Below, piece by piece: positions 49,614 to 57,342 of a DNA stretch of 64,000 nucleotides. The notes below the pieces were generated by a model. That model saw nothing but the letters and a program-made list of their open reading frames with translations. It was not told the DNA's origin and made no database searches. A program made the translations under genes and the position numbers. This stretch comes from Oceanicaulis alexandrii DSM 11625 (GTDB lineage Bacteria; Pseudomonadota; Alphaproteobacteria; Caulobacterales; Maricaulaceae), in the NCBI RefSeq assembly GCF_000420265.1, contig NZ_ATUP01000001.1, positions 124,001 through 188,000 of the forward strand, read 5' to 3'. How positions within the stretch are numbered: the stretch's first letter is position 1; every line of letters begins with the position of its first letter.

Positions 49614-50897
49614 ATGACCCAGCCCCGTTTCGTCCTGAGAACCGCCCTTCTCCTCGCGCTCATCACGCCCTTGATGCTCGGCCTCGCCGCATCGTGCAGC
49701 CCCGTGCGCTATATCATGATGACCGCCAATCCCCATGGCGCGGGTCCGGCCGCGGAGCCGCCTCTGCCTGGGCTGAGCGCAGGGCTGGAGGGATGGATCC
49801 AGACCCGCCCCCAGGTCGCACAATCGCTGTCTGACACGCTGTTCGGCGCCCCGTTGCCCGCCGCGGATGTGCAGGTCATAGAACGCGAACTGATCGATCC
49901 GCAGGCCTATCATCAATCGGGCGTACTGGAGCGGGTATCGCTTTCCATCGCGCTTGAAAACGGCGGTCAGGGCGCGATTGAGCTGGCGCTGATTACGCCG
50001 CGCGATGCTCAAGGCCCGGTTCCGGTCATTCTGATTCCCAGCGATTGCGGCTTGCGCGCCCAGCTGCGCCGTCCTGACTGGCCTCAATCCCAAAACCCGG
50101 TTCCAGGCTATTGCGAACCCTCGGGCTCGGCGCTCGAAGACTTCGCAAGCAGCTTTTTCGGCGATTACGTGGTCAGCCCGCCGCTTGAGCAGATCCTGCG
50201 GCGCGGCTATGCGGTCGCCGCCTGGCATGAAAGCGATATCGCGCCCGACCGCGCAAGCGTTCATGACGCAACACTCCGCGCGCTCAATCTCGACCCAGAC
50301 GCGCCTGACAGGCCCGGCGTGATCGGGGTCTGGGCGTGGATGATGAGCCGTGTGGCCGATCATCTTCAAACCGATTCCCGCATCGCGTCCGACCAGCTGA
50401 GCGTCATGGGCCATTCACGCCGCGCCAAAGCGGCTTTGCTGGCGGGCGCACGCGATGAACGCTTCGGCGTCGTGATCGCGCACCAGTCAGGCACCGGGGG
50501 CGCCTCGCTGCACCGGGACAATCTGGGCGAACCGCTCGCCTCGATCACACAAAACTATCCGCACTGGTTCGCGCCCGCCTATGCGACCTATGCAGACCGC
50601 GAAGACGCCTTGCCGCTGGATGCGCATTATCTTCTGGCGATGATCGCGCCGCGCAGCGTGCTCCTGGGCAATGGCCGCCGCGATGTCTGGTCTGACCCGG
50701 CGGGCGCCTGGCGCGCGGCGGAAGCGGCGAGCCCGGTCTGGTCGCTTTATGGCGAGGACGGGCTGATGCAGGACAGTCTTGAAGAGATGAACGTCACCGG
50801 CCGTATCGCGTTTCACATCCGCCCCGCCACGCATGGCGTGCGCGGGGAAGACTGGGATGCGTTCTTGCGCTTTCTGGATACGCAGTTCGGAGCGTGA
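49614..50897 (+). CDS. CE15-like alpha/beta hydrolase (glucuronoyl esterase family)
   Basis: A 427-residue secreted hydrolase. The N terminus is a signal sequence ending near LGLAASCSP, possibly a lipobox with the Cys as anchor. The nucleophile motif is MGHSRRAKAALLAGARDERF (Ser about 268), close to the GxSRxGKxAL motif of carbohydrate esterase family 15. HQSGTGGASLHRDNLGEPL, YPHWF, LPLDAHYLLAMIAPRSVLLGNG and the late His in THGVRGEDW (about 407) also follow that family's order. CE15 enzymes cleave esters between lignin and glucuronic acid; many homologues have unknown substrates, so the exact one is not assigned. No glycan-use cluster surrounds it. Confidence 0.75.
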   Translation: MTQPRFVLRTALLLALITPLMLGLAASCSPVRYIMMTANPHGAGPAAEPPLPGLSAGLEGWIQTRPQVAQSLSDTLFGAPLPAADVQVIERELIDPQAYHQSGVLERVSLSIALENGGQGAIELALITPRDAQGPVPVILIPSDCGLRAQLRRPDWPQSQNPVPGYCEPSGSALEDFASSFFGDYVVSPPLEQILRRGYAVAAWHESDIAPDRASVHDATLRALNLDPDAPDRPGVIGVWAWMMSRVADHLQTDSRIASDQLSVMGHSRRAKAALLAGARDERFGVVIAHQSGTGGASLHRDNLGEPLASITQNYPHWFAPAYATYADREDALPLDAHYLLAMIAPRSVLLGNGRRDVWSDPAGAWRAAEAASPVWSLYGEDGLMQDSLEEMNVTGRIAFHIRPATHGVRGEDWDAFLRFLDTQFGA

Positions 50898-50911
50898 TCA
50901 GCGTCCGAACG

Positions 50912-51130
50912 CTAGCGCCATTGCTTGATGCGGCCCTCGCGCACTTCGGTCAGCTGTTCGCCGCCTTCCGCGCCCAGCATGGCCCGGCTCCAACCGAGCC
51001 GCCAGGCGGAATAGGCGCGCTGACGGTCATCGCCCTCAAGCCCCGCCTCGTCCATCGCTTTGAGGAAGGCGGCGTAAGTCTCAAAGTCGGTGTCGATATG
51101 AGCGGCGATAAACGCGTCATACGGGGTCAT
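50912..51130 (-). CDS. Small hypothetical protein, 72 residues
   Basis: Begins MTPYDAFIAAHIDTDFETYAAFLKAMDEAGL, predicted mostly helical and acidic, and ends VREGRIKQWR. A GGGGAG (51139-51144) eight bases upstream supports the ATG at 51130; a longer frame to 51160 would need a TTG. I do not recognise a family. It lies 14 bases from the convergent esterase end and downstream of tRNA-Val on the same strand. A hairpin (51152-51169) precedes its ribosome site. Confidence 0.6.
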   Translation of the reverse strand: MTPYDAFIAAHIDTDFETYAAFLKAMDEAGLEGDDRQRAYSAWRLGWSRAMLGAEGGEQLTEVREGRIKQWR

Positions 51131-51258
51131 CAGGCTTGCTCCCCAAGCCAGGAGGCGCAATGACGCCTCTCAGACCTGAAACACTGGCTGAGCCGTCTTC
51201 CGACGGCAATGGGGAAATATCCCGACACGTCTCGTCCTGTGAGAAAACTTGAGCCGGA

Positions 51259-51334
51259 TGGTGGGTGGTGACGGGGTCGAACCGCCGACCTACTGGGTGT
51301 AAACCAGTTGCTCTACCAGCTGAGCTAACCACCC
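51259..51334 (-). tRNA. tRNA-Val (anticodon TAC)
   Basis: 76 bases with encoded CCA. Acceptor GGGTGGT pairs with ACCACCC. The D arm is GCTCAGCTGGTAGAGC, and the anticodon stem ACTGG/CCAGT closes loop TTTACAC with anticodon TAC. The T arm contains GGTTCGACC. Its 5' end is only 25 bases past the pheA stop. Confidence 0.96.
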
Positions 51335-51356
51335 GCTCCCGACTCGGAAGGACGCT

Positions 51357-51386
51357 CTTTTAGCCTTCAAGCGAGGTCGGCTTCAA
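51357..51386 (-). promoter_or_regulatory. Candidate tRNA-Val promoter inside the end of pheA
   Basis: Minus-strand TTGAAG (51381-51386) and TAAAAG (51357-51362) are 18 bases apart. The -10 element includes the pheA TAA. The predicted start is about 16 bases ahead of the tRNA, a plausible spacing. Cotranscription with pheA is the alternative. Confidence 0.4.
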
Positions 51387-52526
51387 GCGGTCTGAACCGT
51401 AAGAGCCGAAGCGCCGGACAGATTTCGCATAGCCGGACAGATGCTCCAGCGCCTTGGCCACGGTTTTGTCCTCTTCATGGCCTTCCAGATCGAGAAAGAA
51501 CATCTGCTCCCAGGGCGATCCGGGCACCGGCCGGCTCTCGAGCTTGGTCATGTTCACCCCGTGCTGGCGGAACCCGTCCAGAGCATCCACCAGTGAGCCG
51601 GACGCGTCCGAGGTGATGAAGACCAGCGAGGTCTTGCACGGCAAGAGCGGGGATGCCGGGGCCGGGTCAACCGCCAGAGCGACAAAGCGGGTCTCATTGC
51701 CTTCAAAGTCGGAGATCATCGGCTCGATCAGGTTCAGACCGAACAGGCGCGCGGCGTCCGGCCCTGCCACAGCGGCCACTTCAGGCCCTTCATCAAGCGC
51801 ACGTTCCAGCGCCCGCGTGGTGGAAGTCACCGGAACTTTCTTCAGATCGGTGCGCGAATTGAGCCATCGCTGCGCCTGACGCAGCGCCTGGGGGTGGCCG
51901 TAAACTGTGCGCACGGGCCCCAGATCACTCGCCTTGCCCATCAGCGCATGCTGGATCTTCATATGGTGCTCGCCGGCGATCTTCAGGTTTGAATCACGCA
52001 GCAGGTCATAGACTTCGTTGACGCCGCCCGTGGCCGTGTTCTCGATCGGCAGGAAGCCGTAATCGGCTTCGCCATTTTCTAGCGCTTTGAAGATCGACGC
52101 GTAATCACGCTTGATGACCGGCGCGACGCCCGAATACCGGCCCGAGAAGTGCGCGTTCGCCGCGAACTGCGAATAGGAACCCGGCCCGCCCAGATAGGCG
52201 ACCCGCGCCTCGGTCAGCATGGCGTCACCGACGCGTGCATCCAGACCGGCGCGCTGTCGGCGCAGGGAGTCGTCGATGATCGCCTGGAACAGGGTTTCAA
52301 CGAAGCTGTCAGACAAGCCGTACTCGCGCCCCTTGGCCACGGCGCGCTCGATAACGGCGCGCTCGCGATCCGTATCGCGCACTGGACTGTGCTCGCCCGC
52401 TTTCAACGCCCCAAGCGCTTCACCCAGACGCCGGCGTTCGGCCAGGATTTTCAAGATCTCTGAATCGGACGCATCGATCGCCTGTCGCAGAATTAGACGC
52501 TCATCGCGCGGCTCGGTCTGGCTCAT
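51360..52526 (-). CDS. pheA: Bifunctional chorismate mutase/prephenate dehydratase (P-protein)
   Basis: Makes prephenate and then phenylpyruvate in phenylalanine synthesis. The 388-residue product has an AroQ-type mutase domain (about residues 8-95, ILRQAIDASDSEILKILAERRRLGEALG). A dehydratase domain (about 108-285) carries YLGGPGSYSQFAA, FLPIENTATGGVNEVYDLL and the catalytic ETRFVAL. A C-terminal ACT domain has the Phe-binding ESRPVPGSPWEQMFFLDLEGH. The ATG at 52526 has GGGAG six bases upstream. It is preceded by a complete attenuator, so Phe controls both enzyme and transcription. Confidence 0.96.
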   Translation of the reverse strand: MSQTEPRDERLILRQAIDASDSEILKILAERRRLGEALGALKAGEHSPVRDTDRERAVIERAVAKGREYGLSDSFVETLFQAIIDDSLRRQRAGLDARVGDAMLTEARVAYLGGPGSYSQFAANAHFSGRYSGVAPVIKRDYASIFKALENGEADYGFLPIENTATGGVNEVYDLLRDSNLKIAGEHHMKIQHALMGKASDLGPVRTVYGHPQALRQAQRWLNSRTDLKKVPVTSTTRALERALDEGPEVAAVAGPDAARLFGLNLIEPMISDFEGNETRFVALAVDPAPASPLLPCKTSLVFITSDASGSLVDALDGFRQHGVNMTKLESRPVPGSPWEQMFFLDLEGHEEDKTVAKALEHLSGYAKSVRRFGSYGSDRLKPTSLEG

Positions 52527-52540
52527 GGCCGACTCCCATT

Positions 52541-52564
52541 AAAAAACCCCGCCGAAGGGCGGGG
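52541..52564 (-). terminator. Attenuator terminator in the pheA leader
   Basis: On the minus strand CCCCGCC (52558-52564) pairs with GGCGGGG (52547-52553) around loop CTTC, followed by six T at 52541-52546. It ends 14 bases before the pheA start codon. Its left arm overlaps the 3' arm of a competing antiterminator: 52594-52607 can pair with 52560-52572, 12 pairs with one mismatch and one bulge. This is the standard layout of ribosome-mediated attenuation. Confidence 0.88.
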
Positions 52565-52594
52565 CTGGTGACTTCATCTTGCAAGCAAGCAGCG

Positions 52595-52657
52595 TCAACC
52601 GGCCCCGAGAGGACGATAGAAATAGCCGCCGAAGACAAAGAGGTTCGTGTTCATCAT
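52595..52657 (-). CDS. Phenylalanine leader peptide of pheA
   Basis: A 20-codon frame, MMNTNLFVFGGYFYRPLGAG, ending in TGA. It has three Phe codons and two Tyr codons clustered mid-peptide, as in attenuation leader peptides for aromatic amino acids. Its last codons and stop lie in the 5' arm of the antiterminator, so ribosome position decides the fold. No ribosome site precedes it, and the promoter predicts transcription starting at or next to the ATG. That suggests a leaderless start, as known for the alphaproteobacterial trp leader peptide. An in-frame ATG at 52669 is an alternative start. Confidence 0.8.
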   Translation of the reverse strand: MMNTNLFVFGGYFYRPLGAG

Positions 52658-52664
52658 GCATCGC

Positions 52665-52694
52665 AGCATGAAACCGTATGCCGCGTACGGTCAA
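52665..52694 (-). promoter_or_regulatory. Candidate promoter of the pheA leader
   Basis: Minus-strand TTGACC (52689-52694), an 18-base spacer and CATGCT (52665-52670). The -10 match is weak, but the -35 is good. The implied start falls at about 52657-52658, on the leader ATG. It is back to back with TTGACA (52713-52718) reading toward the cyclophilin gene. Confidence 0.45.
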
Positions 52695-52769
52695 GCCCTT
52701 TTGGCCGGACAATTGACATTCCGCCTGCAACACCGCCCGATAGCGTCACCCTCTCAAAGGACACGCCCC

Positions 52770-53369
52770 ATGCCTGCACTCTTCACTGCGTTCTCAGTCG
52801 CAGCCCTCACCCTGGCGCTTCCCCAGGCGGTCATCGAAACCAGCCACGGCGCCATCGTGGTCGAACTTGATGAGGCCGCCGCGCCTTTGAGCGTCGCCAA
52901 TTTCATCGCTCACGCCCAGGCGGGGCATTTCGATGACGGATCTTTCTATCGCTCAGTCCGCGACGATAACGAGCGCGAAGGCGTGGTTCCGATGAACCTT
53001 ATCCAGGGCGGGCACAGCTTTGACGGGTTGGCTGAGGCTGAGGGTATCGCCCATGAATCAACCCTCGACACCGACCTGAGCCACACGCGCGGCGCCATCT
53101 CCATGGCGCGCGACGAACCTGGCACCGCCACCACAGAGTTTTTCATCATGATTGCCGACTATCCCGGCCTCGACGCCGGGCCGGATGGCCGCAACCCCGA
53201 TGAAGCCGGATACGCGGTGTTCGGCGAAGTGATCGAGGGCATGGATGTGGTGGAACGCATCTGGATGAGCCCGACCAGCCTGGACAGTGCGCCGGACGAC
53301 TTCCCTTACCCGCAATTCTTGACGGAGCCGGTCGTCATTGAAACGGTCCGCATCCGCAACGCGGACTAG
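52770..53369 (+). CDS. Periplasmic cyclophilin-type peptidylprolyl isomerase
   Basis: A 199-residue protein with a signal peptide (MPALFTAFSVAALTLALPQA) and a cyclophilin domain. IETSHGAIVVELDEAAAPLSVANFIAHAQAGHFDDGSFYRSV is the first half; IQGG, GAISMARDEPGTATTEFFIMIADYPGLD and YAVFGEVIEGMDVVERIW follow. The active-site Arg lies in the FYRSV segment. It would help fold envelope proteins. The ATG at 52770 has AAAGGA eight bases upstream, while the frame upstream of it overlaps the pheA leader on the other strand. TTGACA at 52713-52718 is a likely -35. Confidence 0.9.
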   Translation: MPALFTAFSVAALTLALPQAVIETSHGAIVVELDEAAAPLSVANFIAHAQAGHFDDGSFYRSVRDDNEREGVVPMNLIQGGHSFDGLAEAEGIAHESTLDTDLSHTRGAISMARDEPGTATTEFFIMIADYPGLDAGPDGRNPDEAGYAVFGEVIEGMDVVERIWMSPTSLDSAPDDFPYPQFLTEPVVIETVRIRNAD

Positions 53370-53372
53370 GAT

Positions 53373-53801
53373 CTAGCTTTTCAGCTCGAGACGCAGCGTG
53401 TTCAGACGCTGGGCGACATCGCTGGCGATCTCCTCGCCCATCATTTTCTCAAGGCGTGCGTTGACCGCTTCAAAAGCTACACGGGCGCGCTCAGCCTTGG
53501 CGAGGCCATCTGTCGTGACTTTCAGGCGCCAGCGGCGGCGATCGTTTTCATCGCGCGTGCGTTCGATCAGGCCTTCACGCTGAAGCCGCGCCACCATCTG
53601 GGTCACCGCCGGTTCTGACAACTCCAGACGCACGGCGATATCGCTCTGGGTCGCGTCAGGGTCATTCAGCACTACGCCAAGAAGCGCGGCTTGCGCGACC
53701 GTGAGGCCCGCCGCCTCGATAACAACGGAATCCGCTTCCTGGCGAAGCCGTTCGGCGCTTTTGATCACGGCGGAATACAAACGGGGGCTGCTGGCGCTCA
53801 T
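53373..53801 (-). CDS. MarR-family transcriptional regulator
   Basis: A 142-residue winged-helix regulator. GLTVAQAALLGVVLNDPDATQSDIAVRLELSEPAVTQMVARLQREGLIERTRDENDRRRWRLKVT holds the recognition helix and the wing with its DxxDRR motif. Flanking helices should form the dimer interface. It is divergent from an amidohydrolase gene, and a perfect 13-base palindrome lies between them, so it probably controls one or both. The ATG at 53801 is chosen over a TTG at 53810. Confidence 0.9.
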   Translation of the reverse strand: MSASSPRLYSAVIKSAERLRQEADSVVIEAAGLTVAQAALLGVVLNDPDATQSDIAVRLELSEPAVTQMVARLQREGLIERTRDENDRRRWRLKVTTDGLAKAERARVAFEAVNARLEKMMGEEIASDVAQRLNTLRLELKS

Positions 53802-53836
53802 GGTTTTCAAGTCTCTTGTTCTTAGGGCCGCGCACC

Positions 53837-53849
53837 CATTAGCCTAATG
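53837..53849. promoter_or_regulatory. Candidate MarR operator
   Basis: Perfect palindrome CATTAG-C-CTAATG in the 71-base divergent gap. It lies seven bases upstream of a TATAAT (53857-53862) that serves the amidohydrolase, so a bound dimer would block that promoter. Role is inferred from symmetry and position. Confidence 0.5.
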
Positions 53850-53872
53850 CTTAAGTTATAATGGAGTTGCGA

Positions 53873-54688
53873 ATGATCATAGACGTGTGGGGGCAGATTC
53901 TTACGACACGGATGACGCAAACTCCATGGCTTGGTTCACTTTTACGCTGGATGAAGGCTGAACAAACCGACCTGGAGTTGAGTGAAAGCGCCACATTGAG
54001 AGCTATGGACCAGGCTGGCGTCGACCTGATGATCCTCAGCGCCTGGAGCGCCCCTGAAGGCTGGCTGATCACCAATGACGAAGTGGATGCAGCCATAAAC
54101 ACTGCCCCGGATCGATTTCGCGGGTTTCTGAGCGTGGACATCAGCCAGCCCGAGGCCGCCGCGAAAACCATTCGCGACCGTTATGACGGCGAGCGCTTCG
54201 TTGGCGTCCGCGTATTACCCTGGATCTGGAACCTGCCGCCTAATCACGCCTGGTATTATCCGGTCTACGCCGCGTGTGTGGAGGTCGGTGCGCCGTTCTG
54301 CACCCAGATCGGCCATACCGGGCCGTTGCGCCGCTCCGAGGTCGGCCGGCTCATTCCCTATATCGAAGATGTCTTGCTGGACTTCCCTTCGCTCAAGGTC
54401 GTCGGCGGGCATGTGGGCTTTCCATGGGTGAACGAGCTGACCAGTCTGACCTTGAAATTTCCCAATCTGTATGTGGACACCTCCGCCTACGCCCTGCACC
54501 GGCTGCCGCCAGACTTTCAGACCTATATGAAAGGCCCGGGTCGCGACCGGGTCATGTTTGGCTCCAACTGGCCGATGATAACGCCTGAAAAATGCCTGAA
54601 AGGGCTCGATGCGCTGGAGCTCGACCCGGTTCACAAGGATCGCTTCCTGTCCGGCATCGCCCAGGACGTCTTTGGCCTGAAAGCCTGA
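53873..54688 (+). CDS. Amidohydrolase-2 family protein with altered metal motifs
   Basis: A 271-residue TIM-barrel protein of the amidohydrolase_2 family (ACMSD, LigI and decarboxylase relatives). VDLMILSAWSAPEGWLITNDEVDAAI, DRFRGFLSVDISQPEAA, FCTQIGHTGPLRRSE, VVGGHVGFPWV, NLYVDTSAYALHRLP and VMFGSNWPM give the barrel order. The usual N-terminal D-x-H-x-H is D-V-W-G-Q here, and the usual G-S-D before the last strand is G-S-N, so the canonical metal site is incomplete. The start at 53873 has GGAG six bases upstream. Probably controlled by the divergent MarR protein. The reaction is not assigned. Confidence 0.82.
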   Translation: MIIDVWGQILTTRMTQTPWLGSLLRWMKAEQTDLELSESATLRAMDQAGVDLMILSAWSAPEGWLITNDEVDAAINTAPDRFRGFLSVDISQPEAAAKTIRDRYDGERFVGVRVLPWIWNLPPNHAWYYPVYAACVEVGAPFCTQIGHTGPLRRSEVGRLIPYIEDVLLDFPSLKVVGGHVGFPWVNELTSLTLKFPNLYVDTSAYALHRLPPDFQTYMKGPGRDRVMFGSNWPMITPEKCLKGLDALELDPVHKDRFLSGIAQDVFGLKA

Positions 54689-54692
54689 TGCA

Positions 54693-54724
54693 AAACGGCC
54701 CCGGACGGATGTCCGGGGCCGTTT
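54693..54724. terminator. Bidirectional terminator between the amidohydrolase and lon
   Basis: A 13-14 bp perfect stem with loop GGAT (54707-54710), flanked by AAAA on the left and TTT on the right, four bases after the amidohydrolase stop. Both convergent genes can use it. Confidence 0.88.
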
Positions 54725-54745
54725 CAGTGTCAATTGTCGTGTCAG

Positions 54746-57157
54746 TTAATGCGGGCGCTGCTCGCCCCCGCCGCTGACTTCAGTGGAGCCGGGAAGCGCG
54801 GCCAGCGCCGCCGCATCCGCTTCCGTCCACTCGATCGGCTGGATCGGCTCGGTCAGCGCGACATTGAGGACTTCCTCAACCGTTTCGACCGGGATGATCT
54901 TGAGCCCTTCCTTGACGTTGTCCGGGATTTCGGCGAGATCCTTTTCATTGTCCTTGGGGATCAGCACCGTCTTCACGCCGCCGCGCAGGGCCGCCAGCAT
55001 CTTCTCTTTCAGACCACCAATAGGCAGCACGCGGCCGCGCAAGGTGATCTCGCCGGTCATAGCCACATCCTTGCGCACCGGCACGCCAGTGAGCGTGGAG
55101 ACGATGGCGGTGATCATGGCCCCGCCTGCAGACGGGCCGTCCTTGGGCGTGGCGCCCTCGGGGACGTGAACGTGGATGTCGGTGGTGCGGAAGACCGTGG
55201 GCTTGATGCCCAGGGTCGGCGCCCGGCTTTGAACATAGGAGTTCGCCGCCGAGATCGATTCCTTCATCACCTCTTTGAGGTTGCCGGTCACCGTCATCTT
55301 GCCGCGACCGGGCATCTGAACCGCTTCGATGGTCAGAAGATCGCCGCCGACCTCAGTCCAGGCGAGGCCCGTCACCAGGCCCACCTTGTCCTCGGTTTCC
55401 GTCTCGCCAAAGCGGTGTTTGCGCACGCCTGCGAATTCATCGAGGTTTTCAGCGTTGATGATGATGTGGTCGCCCTCGCCCGCAACCAGCTTGCGCACGG
55501 TCTTGCGCGCAAGCCGTGCGATCTCACGCTCCAGATTGCGCACGCCGCTTTCACGGGTGTAATAGCGGATCAGATCGCGCAAGGCGCTGTCCTCAATGGT
55601 CCACTCAGCTTCCTTGAGCGCATGCACCTTGAGCTGTTTTGGGATCAGGTGACGGCGCGCGATCTCAACCTTCTCATCCTCGGTGTAGCCCGCGATCCGA
55701 ATGATCTCCATCCGGTCGAGAAGCGGTTGCGGCAGGTTGAGCGTGTTCGCCGTGGTGATGAACATCACGTCGGACAGATCGTAATCCACTTCCAGATAGT
55801 GATCGTTGAAGGTGGAGTTCTGTTCCGGATCGAGCACTTCCAGCAACGCCGACGCTGGATCGCCGCGATAGTCCGCGCCCAGCTTGTCGATCTCATCGAG
55901 CAGAATGACCGGATTGGTCGACTTGGCTTTTTTCAGCGACTGGATGATGCGCCCCGGCATGGAGCCGATATAGGTGCGGCGGTGACCGCGGATCTCGGCT
56001 TCATCGCGCACGCCGCCCAGAGACACGCGCACGAACTCACGTCCCGTCGCTTCCGCGATGGAGCGTCCCAGCGAGGTCTTGCCCACGCCCGGCGGGCCCA
56101 CAAGGCACAGGATCGGGCCGCGCATCTTCTTCACGCGCGTCTGCACCGCCAGATGCTCGATAATGCGTTCCTTGACCTTCTCAAGCCCGAAATGGTCGCG
56201 ATCAAGCACCTGCTCGGCCACGCCCAGATCTTTCTTCAGACGTTTGCGCTTGCCCCAGGGCAACGCCAGCATCCAGTCGAGATAATTGCGCACCACGGTG
56301 GCTTCCGCCGACATGGGGCTCATCTGGCGCAGCTTCTTGAGCTCCGCCTCGGCCTTTTCGCGCGCCTCCTTGCTGAGCTTGGCGTCGGCGACTTTCTGCT
56401 CAAGCTCGGACAGCTCTTCACGGCCGTCATCGCCCTCGCCCAGCTCGCGCTGGATCGCCTTCATCTGCTCATTGAGATAATATTCGCGCTGGGTCTTCTC
56501 CATCTGCCGCTTCACGCGGTTGCGGATTTTCTTCTCGACCTGCAGCACGCTGATCTCGCCTTCCATCAGCGCAAACACCTTTTCCAGGCGCTCCACCACA
56601 TTGGAATTGGCCATCAACGCCTGCTTCTCGGCGATCTTCACCGACAGATGCGCCGCGATCGTGTCCGCCATCTTGGCGGCGTCCGTGATCTCGCCCACAG
56701 CGGCCAGCGCTTCAGGCGGCACTTTCTTGTTCAGCTTGACGTAGTCTTCGAACTTTTCGGCCGCTGCGCGCATCAGCGCCTCGACTTCCGCCGGATCGGC
56801 CAGTTCTTCTTCGACCAGTTCAGCTTCAGCTTCGAAATAGGCCTGATTGTCCAGAAAGCGGGTGATGGTCATGCGGCGACCGCCTTCGACCAGTACTTTG
56901 ACCGTGCCGTCGGGCAGCTTGAGAAGCTGCAGCACAGACGCCACGACGCCATCGTTGTAGACCGCTTCATGGGCCGGATCGTCATCAGCCGCATTCTTCT
57001 GGGTGGCCAGAAGGATCTGCTTGTCCGCGCGCATCACTTCCTCGAGCGCCCGCACAGATTTCTCGCGGCCCACAAACAGGGGCACGATCATGTGCGGGAA
57101 GACGACGATGTCGCGCAGCGGCAGCAGGGGAAGCGTTTTAGTTTCGCTCATAGTCAT
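54746..57157 (-). CDS. lon: ATP-dependent protease Lon
   Basis: Cytoplasmic AAA+ serine protease that removes damaged and regulatory proteins; in Caulobacter it degrades cell-cycle regulators. The 803-residue product has the N-terminal LAN domain ([34 protein letters not shown]), a coiled middle and Walker [22 protein letters not shown] is Walker B. The protease domain has [14 protein letters not shown] (catalytic Ser) and [17 protein letters not shown] (catalytic Lys). GGAG lies seven bases before the ATG. It is separated from the upstream peptidase gene by 185 bases. Confidence 0.97.
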   Translation of the reverse strand: MTMSETKTLPLLPLRDIVVFPHMIVPLFVGREKSVRALEEVMRADKQILLATQKNAADDDPAHEAVYNDGVVASVLQLLKLPDGTVKVLVEGGRRMTITRFLDNQAYFEAEAELVEEELADPAEVEALMRAAAEKFEDYVKLNKKVPPEALAAVGEITDAAKMADTIAAHLSVKIAEKQALMANSNVVERLEKVFALMEGEISVLQVEKKIRNRVKRQMEKTQREYYLNEQMKAIQRELGEGDDGREELSELEQKVADAKLSKEAREKAEAELKKLRQMSPMSAEATVVRNYLDWMLALPWGKRKRLKKDLGVAEQVLDRDHFGLEKVKERIIEHLAVQTRVKKMRGPILCLVGPPGVGKTSLGRSIAEATGREFVRVSLGGVRDEAEIRGHRRTYIGSMPGRIIQSLKKAKSTNPVILLDEIDKLGADYRGDPASALLEVLDPEQNSTFNDHYLEVDYDLSDVMFITTANTLNLPQPLLDRMEIIRIAGYTEDEKVEIARRHLIPKQLKVHALKEAEWTIEDSALRDLIRYYTRESGVRNLEREIARLARKTVRKLVAGEGDHIIINAENLDEFAGVRKHRFGETETEDKVGLVTGLAWTEVGGDLLTIEAVQMPGRGKMTVTGNLKEVMKESISAANSYVQSRAPTLGIKPTVFRTTDIHVHVPEGATPKDGPSAGGAMITAIVSTLTGVPVRKDVAMTGEITLRGRVLPIGGLKEKMLAALRGGVKTVLIPKDNEKDLAEIPDNVKEGLKIIPVETVEEVLNVALTEPIQPIEWTEADAAALAALPGSTEVSGGGEQRPH

Positions 57158-57342
57158 TCTCCAAGGGGCCGGGTCGCTCCCGAACCGGGGCGCAACTCAA
57201 CCTCGCCGACCCTTGCGGCGCCGGCCTCACGACCTGGCCCGCTCATCAAGCCGAGCCTCGCCGTGTTTGCATGCCTAAACAAGTGGAGGCGGCGCCTTGC
57301 AGCTTCAAGCCTGAGGCTCAGCGCAGATTGCAGCGCAGGCCC

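Noticed and set aside
52539-52733. A 64-codon minus-strand frame across the pheA leader
   Set aside because: It reads through the attenuator in a frame different from the leader peptide and translates the terminator; the Phe/Tyr leader in the other frame explains the region better.
57158-57342. A heat-shock-type promoter (CTTGAA-like) upstream of lon
   Set aside because: A CTTGAA occurs near 57304, but the downstream element matches the heat-shock consensus too poorly to list as a feature.
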